A stretch of 26,194 nt of DNA from CAYTED01 sp964404075 (GCA_964404075.1 CAYOIM010000011.1:1-26194); one strand, 5' to 3'. Shown: positions 7,976 to 15,469, numbered from the stretch's first letter. Notes: a model not told the origin generated them from the letters alone. Numbers and translations are program-made.

Positions 7976-10900
7976 TTAATACTTTAGATTTATCTTCCCC
8001 TGCTCGCTCTCCATATACGGCACGACCATTCCCGGTAGCTTCTTCCTAGTCGGTCGCCGATCGCTGTCATCATCGCCCTCATCATCCCGCAGGATCCCGG
8101 ATCGCTCCATGATCCAGGTTTCATTCTTCTTCGGTATATAATGCGATTCAAGTCCTCCTGCTCCTCCCTTCAGATACGCCGCCAGGGTACGATACTGAGC
8201 GACATTCCTGCGTTCCATCTGCCACTTATACTGGAGCAGAGCCGTGTCAAATGTCGTTTCACTTCCATCATACCCGATAGACTGCAATCGGACAAAGAGA
8301 AATCCATTCCTGTCTTTACTTTTTTCGAAGGAGAGACTCGTGACATGCCCCGCTTCATCGGTGAGGGTGGCGAGCATATCGGGGAGGTTCCTCTTGTGTC
8401 GTTCATGCCATTGAGAGAACCACTGCTTTATTTTCTGCACCTTGTTACTCGATGGCGACAGATCAGGCTTTTCTAGGAGTACAACCGTGACGGTAGAGAG
8501 ACTGTCTCTCCCGATGATATCGAGCTTCTGCGTATTCGGATTGAAGGATACTTTCGCTTCCGGAGCAGTCCTATCAATTTTTATTACCTGCGTTTTCGTT
8601 TCCTCCCTGTTCCCCGACTTGTCCCTCGAGAAATAGAGCACCGTCGTCGTGCCCTCTGATGAAATACTGATCGGTACAGTGTAGACACTCCATGTGGCGC
8701 CGTTATCGAGAGAGTATTTCGTTTCCTGTACACCACTGCCGTTTTCATTGTCGGTAGCCGTGAGCGTGAGCGTCACGCCACTCGTATACCAATGATTCGC
8801 TCCTTCCGTTCCAGTTACCATAATATGCGTAGTCGGTGGGACGGTATCGCTCACATCGAGGAGCACGGTACCACCAGGGACCGGGGCGAGCTCGTGATCG
8901 ACACCACCATCACCATCAAAGTCGATCGCGAGCGGAGCAGCGTGTGCGATCGTCCCATCGGGAAAATCCATGGCCACCTTCGTCGCTGTCGTACTCGGGA
9001 TGCCTGCGAATGTCGTCGTATCGATGACGCTATTCTGATCCACCTCCTGTACTTCCAGCGTGAATGACCCGTTCGACTCTCCGTCGAGCATGAGTGTCGG
9101 ATGCACCGATGCGGGGATGGAGATGTACTGCACCTCACCGAAATGTCGATAGCGGGCGCCCGGAATATCCGAAGCGGTCAAGCTCGTCTCACGACCCTCG
9201 CTATCGCGAAGAGAGAGCGCAAGTGGTGAATGGAGATAATAACGGAGGCGCTTCTCAGAATTCGTCGACGGCCGTGAATCGGAAATAAACGATGGGAGAG
9301 CCGAAGAGAGTTTCGTGATGATACCATCCCTGATAAAATCACAGAGTTGCGGGACTTCAAGAATGTCTGCATGCTTTGCATTTCTAATGAGAGGAATATT
9401 ATACTTTCCCAAATCCACCCAATACCGTTTCACATTTGGTGCGCTCATCGCCAGTGCGCTCGGCGCCACGACGGTACCATCGCCATCTACCATGCCATCC
9501 GGCGTATACAAGAGTGCGTGTGCATACTCATCACACTCGCCGATCTCTGTCGCCGCTCTGCAGGATGTACCCGTCCAGTACCGGATCGTGCCGAGTGTCT
9601 CCTCCCCGAATCCTGCGATCTGATACACGGCGATCGATTCCGGTACCGTCATCTCATCGAGCTGTTCATGCGTATCCTTTCCATACGAGAGAAGCTTCGT
9701 ATTGACCATACTCGGTGAAACCACATCATCAGAATCGGCAGAAACTTTTCTCTCATCATTCTTGAGGAACGCATTTAACTCAGAGGCATCACCGATTTCA
9801 CGACCATATTTCTCGACAAATGTATTCGTCAGTGCGCCTCCATCGAAAGTAATCGGTGGAGTTTCAATCCCACTCCCCTCGCCTCTGAAATATGCGCCCG
9901 ATGGGAGGAGATGATACGCACCCGGCATATTATTCGCCAGCGTCCGCGATCCCTTGATGGAAAGTATCGACGACAGCCAATCGAAAGGAAGCCCCTGATC
10001 ATAGCCATGCAGGAGTGCGCCGATTGCTTGTGGTGTGCCGAGCTGTGGTACTGCCACCAGAACAACCGTATCGATCAGTCTGGTCGCCTCCGTATCGCCC
10101 AATTTTCGAATCAGTGCCTTGGCAAGCAATCCTCCATTGGAGTGTGCGATAATCGTCACTTTGCCTGATTTGGAATTGCTCGCGAGCTTTTCCAGCTCCT
10201 GTATGATATACGGCTGAGGCACGGATCCAATATACGAGATATCACCACCCGTTTCCTCGCCACCATTCAAGATGTCATCGAGAGAGAGCCTCCAATCATA
10301 TGGTACCGCCTTCCAATCATTGATGAGATGATCCGCATCTTTCATCTTGTCCATTTCTTCGATGAAAGATTTGTAGATATTCCCCTGTCCTATGGGCAAG
10401 ACATTTTTCTCATCGAGTATATCTCTCGTATAGATGCTACCATCTCGGCTTTTGCCATTCTCATCGAGCGCCAGTTTCTCGACATCCGCCTCGCGATTCG
10501 GTTCCCACAACTGATTTTCCGTTCCGAGTACGCCATCCTTATAGAGCCGGCTCGACTCGAGTCCCGAGAGGAACATCACATTCGAAAAGCAGTTCTCGGT
10601 ACAGGTGGCGGAGTGTTTGGCAGTGCTCCATCCATCGAGGTTGAAGGTGCCGATCAATTTCTCCCCATGACCACTCGGATTCGATGGCGTCTCCGGTCCG
10701 CTCGCATCGCCGTACCAGTTATTCCGGAGGAGTACCCGACCGGAGAAATCAGTAGCTCCGTCAGAGTCGATCGTCGAGATGACCGCCATACCTTCGGTAT
10801 TCCCCTCGAAATTCGAATCCGTGATGGAGAGCTGATCATACCAGTCCTGATCGTCATTAAAAGCGAGCTTGGCTTCGATATCGGCCGTATGATTCCCCTG

Positions 10901-11518
10901 AAACGACGCATGCTCTATCTGCACTCTCCCTGAAGAAAATTTCAACGCAGGATTGGAGAGCCATCCTCCGGCGGCCAAGGCTCTCTCCAGGAAAAAATTG
11001 CGTACAGGATTCGCCTCAGAGACACTCCAGGGGCAATGCGGAGCCTCATACCACTCATGGGTTCCCATCCCCTCGAAAGTCACATACCGGAAAAGGGAAG
11101 GGATACTTTCTTCATCCGTCCAGTTCAGAGCAAACTCGATCATTCCCATTTCAGGTTGGTAGTAGCATTCCTTGTCATAGGGGGCATAATCTGCGGGGAC
11201 ACGGGAATAGTCCGGCGTCTGTTTCGTGAAATGAATCGGCTCCGTCTCTGTCCCGAGAGCGACGATTCGCCCACTGTAGACCCAGAGCCGACCAACCTCT
11301 ACCTGTGTGCCCGGTTCAATCGTGAGTACCGCATCATTTACGATGACCACTGGCTTCGGAATATCGGTACGCGTGATATGCCCGCTCCAGGTCGTATCAT
11401 GGTCGATGACGGTGTAGTTCGTATAATCATACCAGCCAGTCGAATCACCCTCGTCGGCAGAGACGACATGAGCTAGGGTCAATCCAAGAATCGCAAAAGC
11501 GCATAAAAAAACTCGCAT
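7976..11518 (-). CDS. Large secreted LCAT-like alpha/beta hydrolase (putative lipase/acyltransferase) with beta-rich flanking domains
   Basis: I place the start at ATG 11518 (AAGGA seven bases upstream); an earlier in-frame ATG at 11611 would put the signal peptide internally. The 1180-residue product begins with a signal peptide MRVFLCAFAILGLTLAHVVS. About 300 residues of right-handed beta-helix-like sequence follow (VLTIEPGTQVEVG, GRVQIEHASFQGN). A hydrolase domain comes next with VMFLSGLESSRLY, VPYDWR, the nucleophile elbow IIAHSNGG (Ser460), DGDGTV (Asp678 or Asp680) and KHADIL (His716), which together match the lecithin:cholesterol acyltransferase family. After it comes an Ig/OmpL47-like domain (TLTATDNENGSGVQETKYSL). 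The protein is probably exported and acts on acylated lipids outside the cell. For an organism that likely depends on host lipids this could matter, but the substrate is unknown. Confidence 0.8.
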   Translation of the reverse strand: MRVFLCAFAILGLTLAHVVSADEGDSTGWYDYTNYTVIDHDTTWSGHITRTDIPKPVVIVNDAVLTIEPGTQVEVGRLWVYSGRIVALGTETEPIHFTKQTPDYSRVPADYAPYDKECYYQPEMGMIEFALNWTDEESIPSLFRYVTFEGMGTHEWYEAPHCPWSVSEANPVRNFFLERALAAGGWLSNPALKFSSGRVQIEHASFQGNHTADIEAKLAFNDDQDWYDQLSITDSNFEGNTEGMAVISTIDSDGATDFSGRVLLRNNWYGDASGPETPSNPSGHGEKLIGTFNLDGWSTAKHSATCTENCFSNVMFLSGLESSRLYKDGVLGTENQLWEPNREADVEKLALDENGKSRDGSIYTRDILDEKNVLPIGQGNIYKSFIEEMDKMKDADHLINDWKAVPYDWRLSLDDILNGGEETGGDISYIGSVPQPYIIQELEKLASNSKSGKVTIIAHSNGGLLAKALIRKLGDTEATRLIDTVVLVAVPQLGTPQAIGALLHGYDQGLPFDWLSSILSIKGSRTLANNMPGAYHLLPSGAYFRGEGSGIETPPITFDGGALTNTFVEKYGREIGDASELNAFLKNDERKVSADSDDVVSPSMVNTKLLSYGKDTHEQLDEMTVPESIAVYQIAGFGEETLGTIRYWTGTSCRAATEIGECDEYAHALLYTPDGMVDGDGTVVAPSALAMSAPNVKRYWVDLGKYNIPLIRNAKHADILEVPQLCDFIRDGIITKLSSALPSFISDSRPSTNSEKRLRYYLHSPLALSLRDSEGRETSLTASDIPGARYRHFGEVQYISIPASVHPTLMLDGESNGSFTLEVQEVDQNSVIDTTTFAGIPSTTATKVAMDFPDGTIAHAAPLAIDFDGDGGVDHELAPVPGGTVLLDVSDTVPPTTHIMVTGTEGANHWYTSGVTLTLTATDNENGSGVQETKYSLDNGATWSVYTVPISISSEGTTTVLYFSRDKSGNREETKTQVIKIDRTAPEAKVSFNPNTQKLDIIGRDSLSTVTVVLLEKPDLSPSSNKVQKIKQWFSQWHERHKRNLPDMLATLTDEAGHVTSLSFEKSKDRNGFLFVRLQSIGYDGSETTFDTALLQYKWQMERRNVAQYRTLAAYLKGGAGGLESHYIPKKNETWIMERSGILRDDEGDDDSDRRPTRKKLPGMVVPYMESEQGKINLKY

Positions 11519-11618
11519 GATTATTTCCTTCTGCCTCATAAGAAGTCGAAAACAATTATTATTTTCCTCAACTCTATCATACAACGACACCAAAAAAAAT
11601 GCTTCGCTCATAAAATGC

Positions 11619-11646
11619 TTGACACAACGAATTATTTTGCTATACT
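11619..11646 (+). promoter_or_regulatory. Strong plus-strand sigma70 promoter driving a short RNA
   Basis: TTGACA (11619-11624) is a perfect -35, followed by a 16-base spacer and TATACT (11641-11646). It points away from the neighbouring minus-strand genes, and the only thing downstream before the next terminator is about 55 bases. Confidence 0.65.
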
Positions 11647-11651
11647 ATCAT

Positions 11652-11706
11652 TACTTACGGCTTCGGCCTCCGAGGACTCACCCATGCGGGTGAGTCCGAT
11701 TTTTTT
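11652..11706 (+). ncRNA. Candidate small RNA of about 55 nucleotides
   Basis: The segment is bounded by a strong promoter and a strong intrinsic terminator on the plus strand, while every neighbouring gene is on the minus strand. It contains a GGC-UUCG-GCC tetraloop hairpin (about 11659-11669) and then the terminator stem. No open frame of useful length with a start and ribosome binding site fits inside. Its 3' end meets the stop codon of the PemK/MazF-like gene, so the two transcripts converge. I recognise no known RNA family. It could also be a transcriptional insulator between opposed promoters. Confidence 0.5.
11674..11706 (+). terminator. Intrinsic terminator of the candidate small RNA
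   Basis: GGACTCACCC (11674-11683) pairs perfectly with GGGTGAGTCC (11688-11697) over ten base pairs with an ATGC loop, followed by GA and seven T. On the minus strand no T run follows the stem, so it acts on plus-strand transcription. Confidence 0.85.
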
Positions 11707-12103
11707 AGAACAAACTTTTCAGAGCACTCAACACCTTTTTAAAGTCACCAACATCCACCATTCCTATCTTCCTCAGCATTCTCTTTTTGCTAAAAAGCCG
11801 AAGCTGTGAAGTATTGGCAAATGACATCCCCTTCTCATGACAGACTGGTACGGCATAGCGATGTCCTTTATCTTTCGATGTCAATGGAATACCCAGAAAT
11901 CCGTCCTGACTGAAGATTCTCACCACCAAAATTGGCCTCTCGAAATTCTCATTCTTTCCATCAATTTCTGAACCTACATTTACCCCGACCGAACACCACC
12001 ACACCTCCCGCAGAGACACATATAAGTTTCCCCCTGTAGTACACCGATCTGTTTTCTTTTTCTTCTCATTCCACTTATCAAACTCCTTTCTATACTTCGC
12101 CAT
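11705..12103 (-). CDS. PemK/MazF-family toxin-like protein
   Basis: The 132-residue protein matches the MazF/PemK layout: a basic N-terminal stretch (residues 1-25), REVWWCSVGVNVGSEIDGK (about 32-50), equivalent to the GDIVWVxxGxxxGSExxGKRP of the family, RPILVVRIF, and a C-terminal SQLRLFSKKRMLRKIGMVD. Most relatives are ribosome-independent mRNA interferases that cut at short motifs. The N-terminal extension is longer than in classic MazF. No antitoxin gene is visible next to it: 149 bases separate it from queH and hold no credible minus-strand frame. The upstream DNA is AT-rich with TATA-like runs (12120-12155) that may hold its promoter. No clear ribosome binding site precedes the ATG. 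Confidence 0.75.
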   Translation of the reverse strand: MAKYRKEFDKWNEKKKKTDRCTTGGNLYVSLREVWWCSVGVNVGSEIDGKNENFERPILVVRIFSQDGFLGIPLTSKDKGHRYAVPVCHEKGMSFANTSQLRLFSKKRMLRKIGMVDVGDFKKVLSALKSLF

Positions 12104-12189
12104 ATTTTTTTGTTTACATAACTTACACTACAATATATACATATTCTAATACCACTCTGCCAAACCGTCAAACATGGCTTTCGACAGTG

Positions 12190-12219
12190 AAAAAACAGCC
12201 CCGATGCACATCGTGGCTG
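12190..12219 (-). terminator. Intrinsic terminator downstream of queH
   Basis: On the minus strand CAGCC, one mismatch, then CGATG pair with CATCG and GGCTG (12196-12219), followed by six T (12195-12190). It lies about 35 bases past the queH stop in the right orientation. Confidence 0.75.
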
Positions 12220-12251
12220 CTTGTTATCTGAGGCTCTATGTAGCCGAGAAA

Positions 12252-12280
12252 GTCACTTGGAGGTCGAACCTCCAAGTGAC
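12252..12280. repeat. Perfect 13-bp palindrome overlapping the queH stop codon
   Basis: GTCACTTGGAGGT (12252-12264) is the reverse complement of 12268-12280, with a three-base loop. It encodes the last residues of QueH (SLGGSTSK) and its TGA stop. Only TTTCTC follows on the minus strand, so it is a poor terminator by itself, and the true terminator lies further on. It may be a mobile palindromic repeat that landed in the gene's 3' end. Confidence 0.7.
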
Positions 12281-12816
12281 ATATCACGGATGGAGTACTG
12301 ACAGCCGCAATAATTCTGACGATAGATACCGCGCTCTTTTACCATGGCACGGGCGATAGATTCACGACCTTTTTTCTTCCAGTCTTCGGCGAAGAATGTT
12401 ATGCCATTCCTCTTCGCGACCGCCTCGCCGATGGGGAAGATCACCTTGGAACTCTTGCGACTTCCCATGGTGAGGGTCGTGCCGAAGAGTCCGAATCCCC
12501 GCTCCTTCGCTTCCCGCGCGGTGTGACCGAGGCGCATGCCGATGCAGGTATAACAGCGCTTCCCCTGCTCGGGCTCGCCCTCCAATCCATTCACTCGTTC
12601 GTTCCAACTCTCAGGGAGATAGTCCTGATCGATCATGGGGACAGACCATTCCTCACACACGCGCACCACTTCTTTCTTCCGGAGGAGATACTCCGCTTCC
12701 GGAAAGATATTGGGATTATAAAACAGCACCGAGAGGTCATAGGCCGCCCGGAGCTCGTCGATCACCGCGATACCGCACGGCGCACAGCAGGTATGGAGGA
12801 GGAATTTTTCAGACAT
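12253..12816 (-). CDS. queH: Epoxyqueuosine reductase QueH
   Basis: QueH reduces epoxyqueuosine to queuosine in tRNA, the last step of queuosine synthesis, and is the non-orthologous replacement of QueG. The 187-residue protein shows the diagnostic cysteines LLHTCCAPC (Cys10, Cys11, Cys14) and RCYTC (Cys88, Cys91), which bind the Fe-S cluster and an additional metal, plus FYNPNIFP and a C-terminal NYCGCQYS. The start at ATG 12816 puts the CCxxC motif at its usual position; an upstream TTG at 12840 would add eight odd residues. No other queuosine genes are in the window, so the cell may salvage precursor or carry them elsewhere. The end of the gene is folded into a perfect palindrome. Confidence 0.93.
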   Translation of the reverse strand: MSEKFLLHTCCAPCGIAVIDELRAAYDLSVLFYNPNIFPEAEYLLRKKEVVRVCEEWSVPMIDQDYLPESWNERVNGLEGEPEQGKRCYTCIGMRLGHTAREAKERGFGLFGTTLTMGSRKSSKVIFPIGEAVAKRNGITFFAEDWKKKGRESIARAMVKERGIYRQNYCGCQYSIRDMSLGGSTSK

Positions 12817-12824
12817 ACTGAAAA

Positions 12825-12931
12825 AATTTCTAATTACCAATTTCTAATTTCTAATCCCTGCCTGTCGGCAGACAGGAATTCTGAACACCAGATCCCGGGT
12901 CCCTCCGACGGCGGACAGGCAAGCCCGGGAT
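12825..12931. repeat. Composite intergenic repeat between bcp and queH
   Basis: On the plus strand an AT stutter (TTTCTAATT repeated, 12827-12855) is followed by a perfect hairpin CCTGTC-GGCA-GACAGG (12861-12876) and a larger inverted repeat ATCCCGGG (12892-12899) with CCCGGGAT (12924-12931). The stutter recurs before secY at 14819-14837. These look like non-coding interspersed elements that sit between genes. Confidence 0.65.
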
Positions 12932-12950
12932 GACAAAACAAAGCGAGAGA

Positions 12951-13418
12951 TTATTTCAAAGATTTCAGATCGTGAAGGATGATCATCGCATGGTCATCGG
13001 GCTTCACATCCTCGTAGACTTTGGCGATGATACCGTTCGGATCGATGAGAAACGAGGTGCGGAAAATACCCTCGTATTCGCGCCCCATGAATTTCTTTTT
13101 CCCCCAGACACCATAGCGTTCGACGACTTTCTTCTCCTCATCGGCAAGGAGCGGAAACGGGAGCGTGTATTTCTCGGCGAATTTCCGGTGACTCTTCACG
13201 GAATCCATGGAGATGCCGAAGACGACGATACCTTCCTTCCGGAGCTCCGCATATCCATCACGGAAACTGCAGGCTTCTTTCGTACAGCCAGGGGTATCAT
13301 CCTTAGGATAGAAATAGAGGATAACCCACTCGCCGAGATGCGCGGCGAGCGATTGCTCTATCCCGTCTTGATCCGGGAGAACGAAGAGTGGCGCAGATTT
13401 TCCTGGTTGTGGAATCAT
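12951..13418 (-). CDS. bcp: Thioredoxin-dependent peroxiredoxin of the Bcp/PrxQ type
   Basis: This 155-residue protein reduces hydrogen and organic peroxides in the cytoplasm using thioredoxin or a similar donor. The motif YPKDDTPGCTKEACSFRD holds the peroxidatic Cys45 and, five residues on, the resolving Cys50, the pattern of one-turn-away PrxQ enzymes. The length matches the family. It lies 107 bases downstream of secY, across a palindromic repeat, and has its own -10 element, so it is probably transcribed separately. It stands where adk or map usually follow secY in many bacteria, which shows that the spc tail has been broken up here. Confidence 0.93.
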   Translation of the reverse strand: MIPQPGKSAPLFVLPDQDGIEQSLAAHLGEWVILYFYPKDDTPGCTKEACSFRDGYAELRKEGIVVFGISMDSVKSHRKFAEKYTLPFPLLADEEKKVVERYGVWGKKKFMGREYEGIFRTSFLIDPNGIIAKVYEDVKPDDHAMIILHDLKSLK

Positions 13419-13428
13419 AAGTATCTGT

Positions 13429-13434
13429 ATTATA
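13429..13434 (-). promoter_or_regulatory. -10 element of bcp implying a nearly leaderless mRNA
   Basis: Minus-strand TATAAT is a perfect -10, with only ten bases between it and the bcp ATG at 13418. Transcription would start about four bases before the start codon. No ribosome binding site is present, which fits a leaderless mRNA. No good -35 is seen. Confidence 0.5.
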
Positions 13435-13457
13435 ATTTCGAATTTTTAACAGCGGAC

Positions 13458-13473
13458 TCCGCCAGCTGGCGGA
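13458..13473. repeat. Perfect 16-bp palindrome between secY and bcp
   Basis: TCCGCCAGCTGGCGGA is fully self-complementary with no loop. It lies in the 107-base secY-bcp spacer next to AT-rich sequence, resembling the GC-rich palindromes at 14841-14869 and 14963-14976. Confidence 0.6.
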
Positions 13474-13525
13474 TCAAAAAGCGGAACGATCGCTCTAAAA
13501 ATTTTCCTTCAAGGTTCAACATATG

Positions 13526-14806
13526 CTAAAAGCCTTCGTAGCTCCGCATCGCGAGCTGACTCTCGGTATGCTTGATGAATTCGAGCACGACGGAGACGAC
13601 GATGAGGATGCTCACCCCGCCGATCTTCATCGCCTGGACATGAGTGAATCCCTGGACGATATACGGGAGCACGGCAACAATACCGAGAAATACCGATCCC
13701 GCGAGCGTGATGCGCATAATGATGTAGTGGAGATACTCGGCAGTCGCCTGTCCCGGACGGATGCCAGGGACATAGCCGCCCTGTTTCTGCAGATTCTCGG
13801 AGATCTTGTACGGATCGAACACGACGGTCGTGTAGAAATAGGTGAAGAGGATGACGAGGACGAAGAAAAGCGACCCATACACGAGCTGATCCTGCAGGAA
13901 CGCGCTTATTTTGATCGCGATATCGGCGACCCTCTGCCCCTGATAGGTCTGCGCGACGAAACTCGCCACCATGGTCGGGATGAGGATGATGGATACCGCG
14001 AAGATGATCGGGATCACGCCCGCCTGATTCACCTTGAGCGGAAGATGGGAGGCGGTTCCTCCGTACACCTGGCTCCCCCGCACGCGCTTGGCATACGAGA
14101 CCGGGATGATGCGCTGTCCCTCATTCACGAGGATGACGCCCCCGATCGTGATCGCACCGACAAGGAAGAAGAGGATATAGGAGAAAAATTGCGACGGATC
14201 CCAGGTCGAGGCGAGACGGGAGACGCTCGTCGGAAGCGCCGCGACGATGCCCGCGAAGATCATCATCGAGACGCCGTTCCCCAATCCCTTCTCCGTGATG
14301 AGCTCACCGAGCCACATGAGGAAAATCGATCCGGCCGTCGCGGTGATGATGATGACCGCGGTAGAAAACGGTGTGAGATCGGTGAAGACCTGCTGGGACT
14401 TGAGGAGAGAAATCATACCAAACCCCTGGATACCCGCAAGCGGTACCGTAAGCCACCTTGTCCAGAAATTGAATTTCTGTCGGCCTGCCTCACCTTCTTC
14501 CTTGTACAGCCGCTCAAGCGACGGGACGATGGTCGTCATGAGTTGCATGATGATGGAGGCGGTGATATAGGGTCCCACGCCGAGGAGCACGATGGAGATA
14601 TTCTGCAAACCTCCGCCCGAAAAGACATTGAGGAGCGAGAGGAGCTGGTTCCCGTCGAAAAGCTGTTTCAACTGCAATGCATCGACGCCCGGAAGCGGGA
14701 TATTGGCGACCAATCGGTACACCACGAGAATGCCGAGGATGAACAGCGCCTTCTTGCGCAGGTCCGGTTGATTCGCAATGGCGGAAAAAATATCTTTGAT
14801 GGACAT
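13526..14806 (-). CDS. secY: Protein translocase subunit SecY
   Basis: SecY forms the protein-conducting channel of the inner membrane with SecE and SecG. The 426-residue product starts MSIKDIFSAIANQPDLRKKA and has about ten hydrophobic helices, including the plug-region helix (PGVDALQLKQLF) and the conserved cytoplasmic loop residues YAKRVRGSQVYGGTASHLPLKVNQAG (shown split: YAKRVRGSQVYGG at about 260-275). The length and helix count fit the family. Unlike the common arrangement, it is not tightly coupled to rplO: 228 bases with repeats and an upstream terminator separate them, so it probably has its own promoter in that spacer, though I cannot point to convincing hexamers. Confidence 0.95.
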   Translation of the reverse strand: MSIKDIFSAIANQPDLRKKALFILGILVVYRLVANIPLPGVDALQLKQLFDGNQLLSLLNVFSGGGLQNISIVLLGVGPYITASIIMQLMTTIVPSLERLYKEEGEAGRQKFNFWTRWLTVPLAGIQGFGMISLLKSQQVFTDLTPFSTAVIIITATAGSIFLMWLGELITEKGLGNGVSMMIFAGIVAALPTSVSRLASTWDPSQFFSYILFFLVGAITIGGVILVNEGQRIIPVSYAKRVRGSQVYGGTASHLPLKVNQAGVIPIIFAVSIILIPTMVASFVAQTYQGQRVADIAIKISAFLQDQLVYGSLFFVLVILFTYFYTTVVFDPYKISENLQKQGGYVPGIRPGQATAEYLHYIIMRITLAGSVFLGIVAVLPYIVQGFTHVQAMKIGGVSILIVVSVVLEFIKHTESQLAMRSYEGF

Positions 14807-14818
14807 AGGGGGTAAAAA

Positions 14819-14869
14819 AAATTTCTAATTTCTAATTTTTCCCGCCTCAGCGGGACCCCGCCAAGGCGG
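14819..14869. repeat. AT stutter plus GC-rich palindromes upstream of secY
   Basis: Plus-strand ATTTCTAATTTCTAATTTTT is followed by two adjacent hairpins, CCCGC/GCGGG (14841-14845 with 14850-14854) and CCGCC/GGCGG (14858-14862 with 14865-14869). The layout matches the composite repeat at 12825-12931. It lies just ahead of the secY start, so it is in the 5' leader of the secY mRNA. Confidence 0.6.
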
Positions 14870-14944
14870 TGGCGAATCAGTTTCCAATGACTCAATTCAA
14901 AAATTACAGGTATGATTTCAATTTTCGTAAAAACAACGGTCGAT

Positions 14945-14994
14945 TTCATTTCAGCGGACACACCGCCCGCAGGCGGAGTGACCGTTGAAATGAA
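14945..14994. repeat. Nested inverted repeats in the rplO-secY spacer
   Basis: TTCATTTCA (14945-14953) pairs with TGAAATGAA (14986-14994), and inside lies CCGCC-CGCA-GGCGG (14963-14976). A second possible pairing, ACGGTC near 14937-14942 with GACCGT at 14980-14985, competes with the outer stem. The rest of the 228-base spacer holds no credible gene. Confidence 0.5.
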
Positions 14995-15019
14995 GCATCG
15001 CATACATCTATCATAGCAG

Positions 15020-15044
15020 AAAAAAGGCGGGGAGTTACTCCGCC
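15020..15044 (-). terminator. Intrinsic terminator overlapping the rplO stop codon
   Basis: On the minus strand GGCGG (15044-15040) pairs with CCGCC (15030-15026), AGT pairs with ACT inside, and a two-base bulge breaks the stem. Six T follow (15025-15020). The stem includes the TAA stop of rplO, so the ribosomal operon ends here. Confidence 0.75.
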
Positions 15045-15469
15045 ACCTTTCCCCCCTGCTTCTCGATCATTTCCTTGGCACCGGCAGAGCAAGCGATTCC
15101 CTTCGAGAGGAGGAGCGCTTTGGTGAGAGTCCCCGTAGCGACGACTTTCACTCCCGCCCGTTTCGCGTTCTTCGTCACGGCGCGCTTCACGAGGAGCGCT
15201 TCCACCGTCACGGTCGCTCCGGTCGCGAAGTGTTTCTCGAGGAGGGCGAGCGTCACCGTCGCCTTCTTCACGACCGGCGATTTGAAACCGCGAACCTTCT
15301 TCAATCGCTCAGTCAGAGTCGAGCGACCACCCTCGAACAGGGGATCCTTCTTCTTTCCATGAGCACCCTGTCCCTTGGTACCACGACCAGAAGTCGTCCC
15401 GCGCTTACCGCCACGGCCGATCTTCTTCGATTTTTTTCGAGTCGGATTCTTCAATTCATGTGCTTGCAT
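15035..15469 (-). CDS. rplO: 50S ribosomal protein L15
   Basis: The 144-residue protein has the glycine- and arginine-rich extended N-terminus of L15 (KIGRGGKRGTTSGRGTKGQ, about 17-35) that threads into 23S rRNA, then FEGGRSTLTERLKKVRGF and a compact C-terminal domain. It follows rpsE by only 21 bases, with no rpmD (L30) in between, and is the last gene before the operon terminator. Confidence 0.95.
   Translation of the reverse strand: MQAHELKNPTRKKSKKIGRGGKRGTTSGRGTKGQGAHGKKKDPLFEGGRSTLTERLKKVRGFKSPVVKKATVTLALLEKHFATGATVTVEALLVKRAVTKNAKRAGVKVVATGTLTKALLLSKGIACSAGAKEMIEKQGGKVAE

Noticed and set aside
11519..11611. Upstream start for the secreted hydrolase at 11611
   Set aside because: It would place 31 non-signal residues ahead of a clear signal peptide, and the ATG at 11518 has a better ribosome binding site.
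12252..12280. T-arm-like sequence (GGTTCGACC) suggesting a tRNA
   Set aside because: The loop is too short for a T arm, no acceptor or anticodon arm is present, and the sequence lies inside the queH coding region.
13523..14815. Plus-strand open frame of 430 codons opposite secY
   Set aside because: It is exactly antisense to an unmistakable secY, is dominated by charged low-complexity residues, and arises from codon bias of the real gene.
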